A stretch of DNA of 64,000 nucleotides. Source: Liolophura sinensis. Taxonomy: Eukaryota; Mollusca; Polyplacophora; Chitonida; Chitonidae. The position numbers were made by a program, and so were the translations under genes. Positions within the stretch are counted from its first letter, which is position 1. Every line of letters starts with the position of its first letter. The stretch covers positions 25,121,953 to 25,185,952 of the forward strand of contig NC_088307.1 of the NCBI RefSeq assembly GCF_032854445.1, in the 5' to 3' direction. This document shows, piece after piece, positions 29,642 through 41,400 of the stretch. The notes beneath the pieces are model-generated. The model was given only the letters and a program-made list of their open reading frames with translations, was not told where the DNA came from and searched no databases.

Positions 29642-30949
29642 TCTACAATCCACTAAAGCAATTATATAATACAGAGAATATTGTATACATGTCAATGTTA
29701 CACACATAGGTTATGTACGACACAATCAAAATTATTACACTTAAAAGAGTTATACTAAGGAAGAGGTCAAAGGTTGGAACACAGTGTTCTCATGTGGGCC
29801 ATCAGGCATATGCCATTCTTCTCACACCTGTGAGAACAAGACAGATGGTCTTAACACGTAAGCATAGCTGGCTGATCTAGACAATTACCACTATATTTTA
29901 CTACCTACATTTTACCACTATTAGGATAAAACATTTACCCAAAACTGTTTTTCAAGAGCCGAATACACACCATAAAAAATAAATTTTTTCAGCTGGACAT
30001 TATCCTACCTTCTTCTAAAAATCACTTTTCAAGAAAAAAAAATGTAACTGTCAGAATCCAGCACGGGAGTGACTTAGTCATGGCTTGTACTTTTACATCT
30101 GTTCAACAGTTCTGATTTTTAGAGCTCTTCCCTTGCTTTGCTACAACACGCAAAAGTAATATCAGTTACAGTAGTCGAGAGCTGCCTTCTGAACTTGAAT
30201 TAAGAGTTTTCGGATTATTAAACCCGAGATTTAAGGATTACTCGATGACAGAGATGAAATCCACACCACCACTGAAGTGGTGCCTTTATTCAATTCCTTA
30301 AAATCAGTCATCCAAGGTTCTAAATTCAGAAAATTTCCAAAAAAAGCAACACAGATTGTTTTTTTTTCTAATGACTAACAAAACTCAAAATTATGTTATT
30401 TCCATTCTACCCCAATACAATAACAGGAACGTCATGAGTGGTTTCATCAAAACTTTCTAAAAATCTTTTTATTTGGCATTTGATATCCATCATTGCAAAA
30501 TCATCCTGATCACTGATTAGCCTATGCTGAAAAAAAATTGACTTAAAATGTCTATGGTGTCAACACAAATATCCGTACTAGGTTTGCAAAGTGAAGACAT
30601 TCAAAAGAGTAATAGTGTCAGACATATTGGAGCAATATTGACACTGGCTGCCCTATGACCTACATGTATATTTCAGCCACCAGCATGGCTGTCCCAGAGT
30701 AGTGATGAGATAAAATGCATTTTAATACAATACGGGACCGGAACATGAGATGCAAATTCATAACTCCAATGTTTAACATTAATTTGTAAATTTCAGACAA
30801 AAAGAACAAAGGTTAACATGCATACATGTTCAACTATTTTCACTCATCCAGTCAGACTACTGGTATACATAAAATGACTATGAACAGTGATTTAAAAAAG
30901 TTCCAATATCAAACTTTTACCCACCTCAGCCCAAGTCCTGTTTCCTCTA

Positions 30950-31072
30950 CTCTTGGGTGTTTTACGCCCTACTCAAGAATATTTCTCTTATATGACAACA
31001 GCCAGCATGATGGTGGGAGGAAACCAGGCAGAGACTGCAGGAAACCCACAACCATCCCAAGGTTCTTGACTG
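30950..31072 (-). mobile_element. SINE-A, truncated
   Basis: Reverse copy: gtgttttacgccctactcaa and core, ending in the body. Confidence 0.8.
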
Positions 31073-32264
31073 TATATAAGGTGACAGTATAAACTCATGT
31101 GTTAACAGAAGTCAAATTAAACATCAGTAAGATGAGGTGATAAACAGGAAGAGCTAGTGATCCAAAAATTAATACAATCATTTTTTTCAAACAGGCATTA
31201 TATTAGTAATTACAAAGAACACGTTCTTTTTGTCATTTGAATAATGGAGAAATATACGGCAGCACACAGATAAATGGATACAAAATGCCGAAAGGTTTAC
31301 AGCACAAGTCACATAAGGTTTCAAAAAAGCTTAACCAAGGTCAATTAATCCACACAAGGTCCAAAGGTCAAACATAAGAAACGGTCTACCATGATGGCAG
31401 TGATGTAAAGCCCCATTCTAATCACAGCATGCGTTGTGGGAACACATGTAAGAACGGTTTATTTGCATATTAAATCAATGAATGATTTGAAATGATGGAT
31501 TTATTCACGGTAACTTATTGCTGATCCTATTGTGCATATACGTGGCCCTGCAGGTAATAATCAAAGGGCTCAATCACTCACAAATACGCTACAGTAAATG
31601 TAACATGAAAACATGGTCTACTTTGAATTCTTGGACTTCCAAGATAATATTCACTTCACACGAATAATTTGTTGGTCACGATTAAATTTTATATTGACAA
31701 AGAAAAAAATGGGGGAAAGAAATTTCGAAAAGCCAACTTGAATAATGCATCAAAACTTCATAAATTGAGCATCAAGAAAGGAAGTTACACTTACATGTAT
31801 GTGGATAAAACCATAGATCCTTTTCTTCTCAAGAGATCAAAAGGGTGAGATTCGTTAATTTGTACAAAATTGATTATCAAAATAGACTGGATTTTAGTAC
31901 TTACGCTTCCACTTGTACCTCAGCAATTGTAGCAAATTATCTTTGACCTCTTTTAATTAAAAGTTTACCGTAAACTTTTTCATGCAGCAAAGCTGCTTTA
32001 AAAACAGTTAAAAATAGAGCTAAAACTTTTGAAAATAAATTTCTACCGTAGAAATCTTTGCTATGACTAAATTACACAGGGAAGTTCTGAAGTTATGCTG
32101 ATAAAACATGGTTGTAGCAATGATGACTAAAATTTTCTCATATTCATGATAACAAACATGATAAAAATTCCACCCCTCAAAGGTGTGACAATTGTAAAAC
32201 TGTTTTCATATTTATGCTGATAAACATGATGTAATTGTCGAATGCTCCAAAATGCCATAATTAT

Positions 32265-32270
32265 TTTATT
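32265..32270 (-). terminator. Candidate poly(A) signal of the membrane-protein gene
   Basis: AATAAA on the minus strand (tttatt on plus) about 55 bases past the stop codon. Further signals occur downstream, so the real 3' end is not decided. Confidence 0.35.
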
Positions 32271-32325
32271 GGACGCCAGGTGTAAGATGAAACTGGGAGC
32301 AGTAATCTGAATACGCTTCAGGTTT

Positions 32326-32490
32326 TCAGTTCGCATGAAGCTTGGGGTAACCCCTAACGGACCAGTACCCCAATGCTGCGTTAATGGTCCAGACTGCCAC
32401 GCCTCCCATGCCAAGGAAGGCGTGCATGTTGGTAAAGACGCTGTACCAGTTCTGTGCATAGAGCTGGAGAAGTATCAACAGCAGGTTTTG
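32326..32490 (-). CDS. Membrane protein exon 6 (end)
   Basis: Acceptor with a T9 tract, tctttccag; 54 codons plus TGA, phase 0. QNLLLILLQLYA completes span 8; AFLGMGGVAVWTINAALGYW is a last hydrophobic segment; the tail SVRGYPKLHAN is short. Confidence 0.92.
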   Translation of the reverse strand, partial: QNLLLILLQLYAQNWYSVFTNMHAFLGMGGVAVWTINAALGYWSVRGYPKLHAN

Positions 32491-35400
32491 CTGGAAAGAA
32501 AAAAAAACAAATATAATAAATGTATCTGATAATTAAACAAGGTTGGAATAGGTGCACTTCAAAAAAGCTTCCATTTTCTTTGAGTAAAATAAATCTGTTG
32601 ACGAGGCAGTCAAACATCTTCCAAGATTTCTAAATTAAAAAAAAATGTTCTTATTTTGTCCAAAGCTGCATTTTTAACTACAGTTTATCTTTCTGAGGCC
32701 AGGAATGCACTCTATGTACACAATCTGATGAAATCAAAAAATTCCACATTGCAAGATATTTATTTCAATGGGGGGGTGGGGATTATCGCATATCCAAGAA
32801 TATTTCACTTCCATGGCAATGGTCAGACAATGAGTGCCTGGAGTAAACCACCAACTTTTGGCAAGTAACTGATAAACTTTCCCATGTGAGGTACACAATG
32901 CATATGTGTATTAGTGATTAGTGGAAGGTGAACTTCAAGTCAGACCACACGAACATCCCCAGACTGATAATGCCAGGTATCACCACCAAGGTCAAGCTGG
33001 AGAATCTGAGAAATTCTCTACCAAAGATTTAGCCAGAATTTAAAACCAGGCTGTCTCATTTTTCATTTTTCTCCTACTTTCCCGATCTATCCCATGCTAA
33101 TTTGTCAGAATAGGGTGTCTGCAAGACACTGAGACACCCCCTTGTTCCAAACTTATTCAATTCTGAGACTGGGCTGATAATACAGTACTCTATAAAGCAG
33201 AACAATCTGATTCATTAATTGACTGGTGTTTTATGCCGTACTCAAGAATATCCCACTGATATGACAGCTGCCAGCATCATGATGGAAGAAAACTGGACAG
33301 TGCCCGCGTAAAACTCACGGCCATCTGCAGGTCGCAAGCAGACCTTTCCATGTACGAACCCGAGCAGAGCAACTAAGACATCTTACCACAATGCGGCACT
33401 CTAGCAGGGTGACTTTGTCGTTGTCTCGCAGGAAATTGGGCGATCGCCCCATTAGGAGCCCAGAACCAATGAACAAAATCCCGGTCACCCTCAGCAGGTA
33501 TAGGTGCAGCATGCCAGGCTTCTCCACAGTCGTCTGAAACATACCGGAAATATTGAGCGAGTGAGTGCTTAAACTTGTACACAACAATTTTTCAGTCATA
33601 TAACGACGAAGAAGTAATGTAATGTGCCTCCTCGTAGCAGCACGGATTTCCAACGCTCTTTTATCTAGTGCTGCTTCACTGAGAGGACTTACTGAAGGCA
33701 AGTAAGCGGCCCCATCTGAGCCATTATATATAGCAAGCCACTGCATTATTCCCTACATGCTGAAGGCCAAGCGAGGAAACTGCAACTTCCCCTTTCGAGG
33801 TCTTTAATGTGATCTGACCCAGGATTGACCCTGGTTCTACCGCTCGGGAACTTACTACCTGACTATCATGCAGTCGTAATAGAATACATATGTGTATTTA
33901 AAAAACTGATGAAATTTAAAAGTAAATTTAAAAAAGACGATTGTGGTAAATGACTTTAAATTTTATCCAAGAATGGTATAATTTATACACGAAAATGTCT
34001 CAAAAAATATTACTTTTGGTGCTGAATCTGGAACTTTTCCAGTAAGATTTAGATTATCCTACCTTGCAAACCATTATCAAAACACCTTTCTACAGAACTC
34101 TCAGACTTGAGCAAATTGTGTGACTTACCTGTAGTAACGAGCGAAATTTTAGGTCATTTAACTAGTATATAAATCCCAGTCCATTTCGAGTTACATATGA
34201 TAATACAGTATAGGCATTGCCTCTAAAATGAAACAGTGCTGTCCTATTTAAGACTAAAAATTTAGTCAGGAATTCTGTGATGCTTGTACACCTGAGCTCT
34301 GCTCATTTTGCTCCACCCCTACTCTACAATATTCTGGAGTTTAGGCCCCGCGATCACGAAGCAAGGTCCAAACACTGCTTGACAACATGAATTCTGGATG
34401 GGTTATTGTACAATAAATTTCAGCTAAATTCAGTAATTGAAAGTCTAAGATAGCTTCGGGATCCCAGGGCCAGATTTATTTACTATATAAATTGCACAAA
34501 CAAAAACTATTTGTGGTACTGTTGAAAGTGTGAAATGATGTTTTCAACTTTATGTTAAAATCTAATTAAATTTTGAACTCATATATTCTTACGTCTAGCG
34601 TGCTTCTAATAAAGTATTCTCACCTCATATGTTAAAGCTTAATCATCCCGTCAGTCAATCAATCTTGCCTCTACGTGCCTGGGACAGTTCCACAAAGACA
34701 TTTCTGATTTACGGCAAACTTTGAAATATGATTTTAGAGCTTATTTTTGGGTCCCAACAAGAAAATTTTTGAGCACCTCATTATTGTTACCTTGAGATAA
34801 ATGTGCCGAATGTCAAAGTCTGACCCTAAAGTTAGAAATGACTCTGTGAAATTCGCCCCACTATTCCCTTCATGCTGAACGCCAAGCTCTTCCTAGTACA
34901 CGACTAAAATACTGCCAGTGTGAGGTTATGCCTTAATCAGCCATGCATTCTTACCTCTAGTGAAAGGAACCAATGAGGGAGCGCGAAGGTAGCAATTCCG
35001 CTGAGGAGAACGAAGATGTAGTCAAGTCTGACATGCAGGTTGAGGCGTGTAAATGTTTCTGGGTAACCGCCCCAGCTGGAGACTCGGATCAGCTGGAACA
35101 GACCCCCAAAGATCTCCACCATCAATGCCACTCCCATCAAGTACAGCATCAAGTCCTGTCAACAATGACAACAATGTGAAATATGGACTGAAATTTCCAA
35201 TTTTCTTATTCAAAAAACTCCAGCATTCACTACAGAAATTACATAGCAGTTATGACGTCAATGACAATCACTGGCAACAGTACTCTATTGGAGAAAAATT
35301 AAGACATAATATTTCCCCCTAAGGGTGTCTATAGCTGACATTGTTTTATACTCAATTAGGTGAACGAGGTTATTATTTTAAAATTTTTTAACCTCGTCGA

Positions 35401-38400
35401 CCTTACTGACTATAAAACTCCCGACAGACACCCATAGCAGGAATTCAATTTCTATAACCCTCCCCAAAAGGTTTAATGTGGTTAATCTAACAACTAAACA
35501 AGAAAAACTTCATGTTAACACATGTTAACACTTTCACACCTATGGGATGTAGTGTTGGACAATCCCAGCAAAGTTGTTCTAAATAATGCACAGCCTGTAA
35601 CATCATTCACACCAGGCAAAACCATTGTTTCTGGACAAAAGGGGTACCAGTCTATACAGTCACTGATTTCAGTTCGAACTTGTGTCAACATGATGGCAAA
35701 TGCGGTTGATGAAAATAATTTGTGAAGTGTTTTGAACCGTGAAACATTTGTTGGCACCAGTCTGCTTGCAATGTTCGACAATAAAACATTTTTCGCCGTG
35801 AAATGAATACTGCTGAATAAGTGTTGTTTACATATCATCTGCAGCACACTAGTTTTCGAGGAGTTTTTTTGACGTTTTCAAGGCTCACTTCAACATACCA
35901 TGGTGCAAATTATAGACTATATTTTAAGTCTGAATTATAGATGCTTTAATTTGCATGCATGTATATTGAATAGTACGCTTGCTTTTGCAAGAAATATCTG
36001 CCTTTCACCTCTGTAATGTGACACATTCTTTGATCCGGTCTTGGCTCAGTCAAAAAAATAAATGCCATATATCATTATGCAGGGCTTCCTCTGGGTCAGT
36101 ATTTTCAGCCAGTCATTTTAGCCACTCATCAGAATTTGCAGTAAATACTTTTTTCTTTAGTCATACTTCCTTAGTGGCCATGACTCTTGTAGGTCTCCTC
36201 TTGTAATTTGTTTTTATCTGCCTTGGTGTAGCTGCTAGAATCAGTCTGGTCACTTCCAGCTATATCTGGAGTTTATCAAACGTTACATTTAGAACAACTG
36301 CCCTCAAAATAATGGACCAATGCTTGGCGTCCTATTTGTGTTTTTTGAAAAAAAAAAAAAAAATCAATCCTTTTTTCCACCTATCTGTAGGATCCCTTGT
36401 CAGAAAAATTTGTTACAAGATTAATTTGTGAATTCAGTTTATTCAAATACAACATTATGATCAGTACATTGGAGTAACACAGTCTGACAGCAGAAAACCA
36501 GACGTCATAAACATTTATGTAACAGCACGTATTCTGAAACATATAATTTACTTCAGATCCCCCCAAAATAGTTTATTAAGTGGGAAAGTTTAAATTTTTC
36601 ATGGGAGGTGACTTCATTTACAGGTGTAACTCTACCTTGATTTATTTCCCTTGATAATTTTTTTTTCTTTTTCTTTACAATTGGCAATGAAATGCATCCC
36701 CCAAAATGCCATGATTCTCATTCGTTATTTAACAAAAATGATTTCAAGAGTTATTTAATGTAAGTCAACTTTCAACAATGCTGAATCCTCTTTGTAGGTT
36801 TCTGTTGAGTAATCGCCATACAAATGTGTTGTTGTTGTTTCGCCGAGATGAGGCCATTTGAAATAAAAGTAATTAAGAAAAATTGCGAATATCTGCTAAA
36901 AACCTCAAAAAAGTCTCATGACAGATTTTGTACAACGTTTGTATTGTCTCTTTAGTAAATAAATTTGTCGCCAAAAATATTCCCATTTTTTCAAATTTTA
37001 TCGCCATTACAAAAAATTGTTCTAAATTTGCGACAATGGCGACTTCCAGTGGAAGCCCTGATTATGGGAGAATTATCAGCGAGCTCCCAATATACAGACT
37101 CGGCAGTCAGCAGACAATATTTAAGTGCGGGACAAATGCAGATTTTCAAGGAGTTTACAGGAGTATTTGTCTTTTTTAAGGACTTTCAAGCACTTGAAAA
37201 TGAAATTGTACTTTTCAAGCACTTTCAAGGAGTTTCAAGGACTGTGCGCACCCTGTTTAACCTTCCTGTGACATCATGACGTCACAGAAGCTTTCGCCGA
37301 GGATGGAAAGAAATTAACACTGTCACAAGACGCTATTCTGTGCCATCTGGCATGTGTGTGATATCTATCCATTCGTTTTTGTCAATGAGAACATCCCGTT
37401 TTATAGGAGACTTGTTCATTCTAATAATGTCATTTGAGGAGCTCTTAGCACAAGCCCCAAGGGGAGTAAAACGTCAGATTTTCATAGTCTTACATCGTCT
37501 TCTTTATATGTAATACAAAAACATTCCACATTTATTGAATTCTTGTCTTTGATTATTAGTTTTCATTAACCGTATTACCATATGTCATTTTGATGCATCA
37601 TTCGTATTCAGCCTTTCACTTTCAATGGCCAAGTAGGCAATAAATAAACAACAAAGCACAGGTCCATTTTCGCTGAAAATATTGGCAGAAATTTATATAA
37701 ATGATATAATTTATATCATTAGAATTACAGTACCTCCATTGCCAAGATCAAAACTGGGAACTTACATCATGTGTCCAGAGGCTACCAGACTTTGATTTGG
37801 GATGCGACCCTTTCAGGTAGCTGTACACGAAGTTCACAGTGGACAAGACATACACCTGTAAAACAAGCAGAAAACATGCAAACACTTAGTCAACAGCCTT
37901 CATTGAAAGGAAACAAATTGGAAAATGACTCACCACTAGGCGAGATAGGCAAGCCTAGACTAGACTGCAACTGGATACTTTGATTTCACTAAGGTTGTAC
38001 AGGAATTTAACCCAGGATGATCTATCTGTGCCATCGGCCAATCAGATTTTATTCTGTATCACTTTCACCACAACAATTAAAAATCAAACTTAGTCAAATG
38101 TGACCGGTCCTAACATCAATTATGACCATTATTAAAAAATTCTTTGTCAGACATGTCTTTATTCTACCTAATGAATAATTTAATAAATTGAGACTAACAT
38201 TCAAAAAGAATGCTATCAGAATGGTTATTTTCTGAGGATATGCTGAGCAACATTCAATGAACCGATTTAATGTTAGTAGTTTTATGCATGGCAGAGGCAA
38301 ATGAAACGTCCGCAATAAACCATGAGCTTTGGTAAGCTGTTATCTACAGAACTTTCCCACAAGTGACATTTGCTTTTGGTTGCTGTTAAAAACATGGGAA

Positions 38401-41400
38401 TCTTGGAATGACCTTGCCACATTTCCGGGTTCAAATCCGTGTCTTTTCATGACTTAACCACTGAGTGTTATACTAACCACGACACGTGACCAGACAATAC
38501 TGGTGAAAATGGTGGGGTCTGAGTCTCTGTCACTGAGCCGATACAGCATTACTGCCTCCACAAGCAGCACCGCCGCACATGACCGCGCAATGTGTAGGTG
38601 CACCCCATCGAAGGTCACGTTTTTCTGGAAAAAGAGACAAAAGTGACGAGAAGATCAGACAATGTTCCAAAGTTATAAATACCTGGGTTATGCTGTCACA
38701 CTTCCATGTCTAACACACTCCTGAGGTAAAGTCCAGGGCCCGCTTGCATGAAGCTCTCTTAAAGTCAGGAGCATGTAACTACCATGCATTGGTTGCCAGT
38801 ATCGGTTGCCATGGTAGTTACATGCTGTAAACGTTAAGAGGGCTTTGTACAAGTGAGTTCAGGTGTCCAAACCCACAAAAAAAAAAAAAAAAAAAGACTG
38901 CACTGAAGTGTGCTAATAACACTCCTGGTCTTTTGCAAGGTGCATGATAATAACACAACTATGAAAGCCTGATATGACTTCATTTCTGGAAAGAAAAAAA
39001 AAAAAAACCCACCAGAGGACATCTGCTTAATGAAATAAAGCAGATGTCCTCTGGTGGGTTTTTTTTTTTTTCCTTGCTTTTATTTAGCTAAGGGACTAGA
39101 GTGCTGTAACACCATAACCAAGAATACTGAATGTTACAGTGGTCAGCGTCATCATTGTCAAGGCAAACAAAAATTGCTGCAGCTTGTACACAGCAAACCT
39201 GCTGACAAAGGCACACCCCAACGCTGTGCACAGCAGATGTAGGCTTCCAAATGAACCACACAGGATATGGATTTGACTGATTTATTTATTTATTTGACTG
39301 GCGTTTTACAATGTACTCAAGAATATTTCACTTATAAAACGGCGGCCAGCATTATGGCGAGACAAAACTGGGCGTAGAATCTGGAATTGAATATATGCAT
39401 GTATGCTTTTGTTTTTGGCTAGAACTTAACAATTTTTCAGTCGCATGATGACCAAGAGTCATTTTGCATGTGTATAAGAACTGTGTCTTCTTGTTGCACG
39501 GTGAGTCCATGCCACTAATGTGCTGCTCCCACTGACATATTGATCACGCCAAGGACACCAGACATGACACCCCACCCAGTCACATGATGACCACTTCACA
39601 AATGTCAATAACTTTTATTTCTCTTTACTATTTAAAACAAACAGTTCTTCTTCTGTGTCCAGTGTTGATTAAAGGGATTAACAATGCGGTAGTGGTGTTT
39701 GTTGTGTAACTCGATACCGCTGAACCCTGCTTTGTACGGAGTCAAATCCTGTGAATGCACACCATGCGAGGGATTTGATGAGCTATAAAACAAGGTTCAG
39801 TGGTATCAGGTTACACAACTAACACCAAGATTAAGGTGCTAAAGTCTATTCTTCCCCCCAAAAATGTGGCAAAACTGCATATTTCATGCCCCCATTCTGT
39901 TTCACTGCCTCCACAGAGGTCATGCATTTTAGACCAATCAACGGCAAGCGCAGGCCACTTCAGTTGACCTTGATACACGAAAACTGCGTATGTATGACGT
40001 TGTGTCGTGTTGCGTAACGCAGAAATGTAAAAGTTTACTGTACATGTATAATGACATCATACTGCTAAGCTCAGATTGGAACGTCATGAAAAAGAAGTTT
40101 CATTTACATCAAGGCAATTGAGTATAAAATATAAAAAATGTAAAAACAAAAGCGATATTTATACACTGCGTGAAATAACACTTTTATCAGAAAAGGAAAT
40201 TCCAATAGTTCACCTTTATATAAATCATAAAGGCAATCTAACAAGTAAACAAACTGAAATTCTTTTATTAGCAGACATGAACAGCATGAAATGACATATT
40301 GCTTGGGGAGGTAAATGTACTGGCCAGTGTTTTGCATGACACACTCGATGTTGTTTGAAAGGTCATCTCTACTTAATATGTATATTTGCATATGACCCGC
40401 AACTAACCGCAGGGCAGAATAAGTTACCCTTCTGGGCTGTGGAGACCACTTAGGGGTCTTGTAAAGACTAAGGTCATATTTATGTGTAACTTTTCCTGAA
40501 TGAGGCTGGCCAAAGAAGGAGGAGACTCTTTTCAGGTGAAGTCCAAGTGACAAAAGCATGTGACACTTGACACGAGCATTCAACCCTTACCATGTGTACC
40601 TGTCTTAGACGTCTAAAACTCATGGTCTAGCACATCAACTTGAGTGGTGTAGTGGTATAATCAACAGAACTGACATGCTCTCTGATGGAAGTTCGAATCC
40701 AGAACATTTTACAACAAAACAAAGTAAATCCTTTCAGAAATGTACGAACAATGAATAATACATCATCAAAATCTCATATATGACAGGGAGATGGAAACTG
40801 GAATGATAAATGTCTTATTTATGCTGTTTTTCGTTGTATGCAAATCAAACATCTCCCCATTCAATCAACATGTAAAGATGACCCTAGTCTTTACAGCTCC
40901 CCAACTTGGTTGCTGTGCATGTTGTTCGCTCACCTGCTTCTTATGTTCACCGTGAATAGCTAATTCTTCAACGAATTAATGTCCCTATCATGTGACTAAA
41001 ACTTCAACTTTATTAACACCCCCCTCCCCCTTCGCATGATGTAGGATGGGGTTTGTTTATCACTCGAATAAACAGTTCAGCTTAAGACATTGACCCGACC
41101 TGCACAGCTGTTACATGCATCAAGCCAAGGTTTCACTGTCAGTGACCTATACTGCCACAAAAACATTCAGTCCAAGTGCAGATTGCTTTAGGCTCTGTGT
41201 GCTTCAACAGCAGATGATCCAGCAAATGCCGGCCAGGTGCGCGTGAAAGTCTGACGGACTGACCTTAAAAACAACTGTACTACAAACTCAGATTGTACTG
41301 CACACAGACGATACTTACTTCGAACAACTGGGCGACATCAGTCAAGGCGAGATCTGGCCTTACCAAGAGATATACAGCCTGGATGAACGCTCCAAACCCG

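Larger units (their letters stand above)
23009..32264. other. Intergenic region between convergent CNTRL and membrane-protein genes
   Basis: AT-rich, with no exon chain I can support. It must contain the CNTRL 3' UTR and the membrane-protein 3' UTR, but the ends are unclear (one AATAAA on plus at 24970-24975). Holds dispersed repeat D, a small tandem duplication, a CA/TA microsatellite, a family-C SINE, a MITE-like element at 29260 and SINE-A at 30950. Confidence 0.6.
39072..41318. other. First intron of the membrane-protein gene, distal part
   Basis: Holds SINE scraps, the foldback element at 39693 and a tRNA-like sequence at 40643. A 159-codon minus-strand open frame at 40104-40583 lies here; it resembles no family I know. 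Confidence 0.5.

Noticed and set aside
33315-33746. 143-codon minus-strand open frame
   Set aside because: It reads through real exon 5 but extends at both ends into SINE sequence; only 33387-33533 is supported by splice sites.
40104-40583. 159-codon minus-strand open frame in a membrane-protein intron
   Set aside because: Composition is hydrophobic/aromatic as expected from AT-rich noncoding DNA; no family resemblance and no splice link to the exons.
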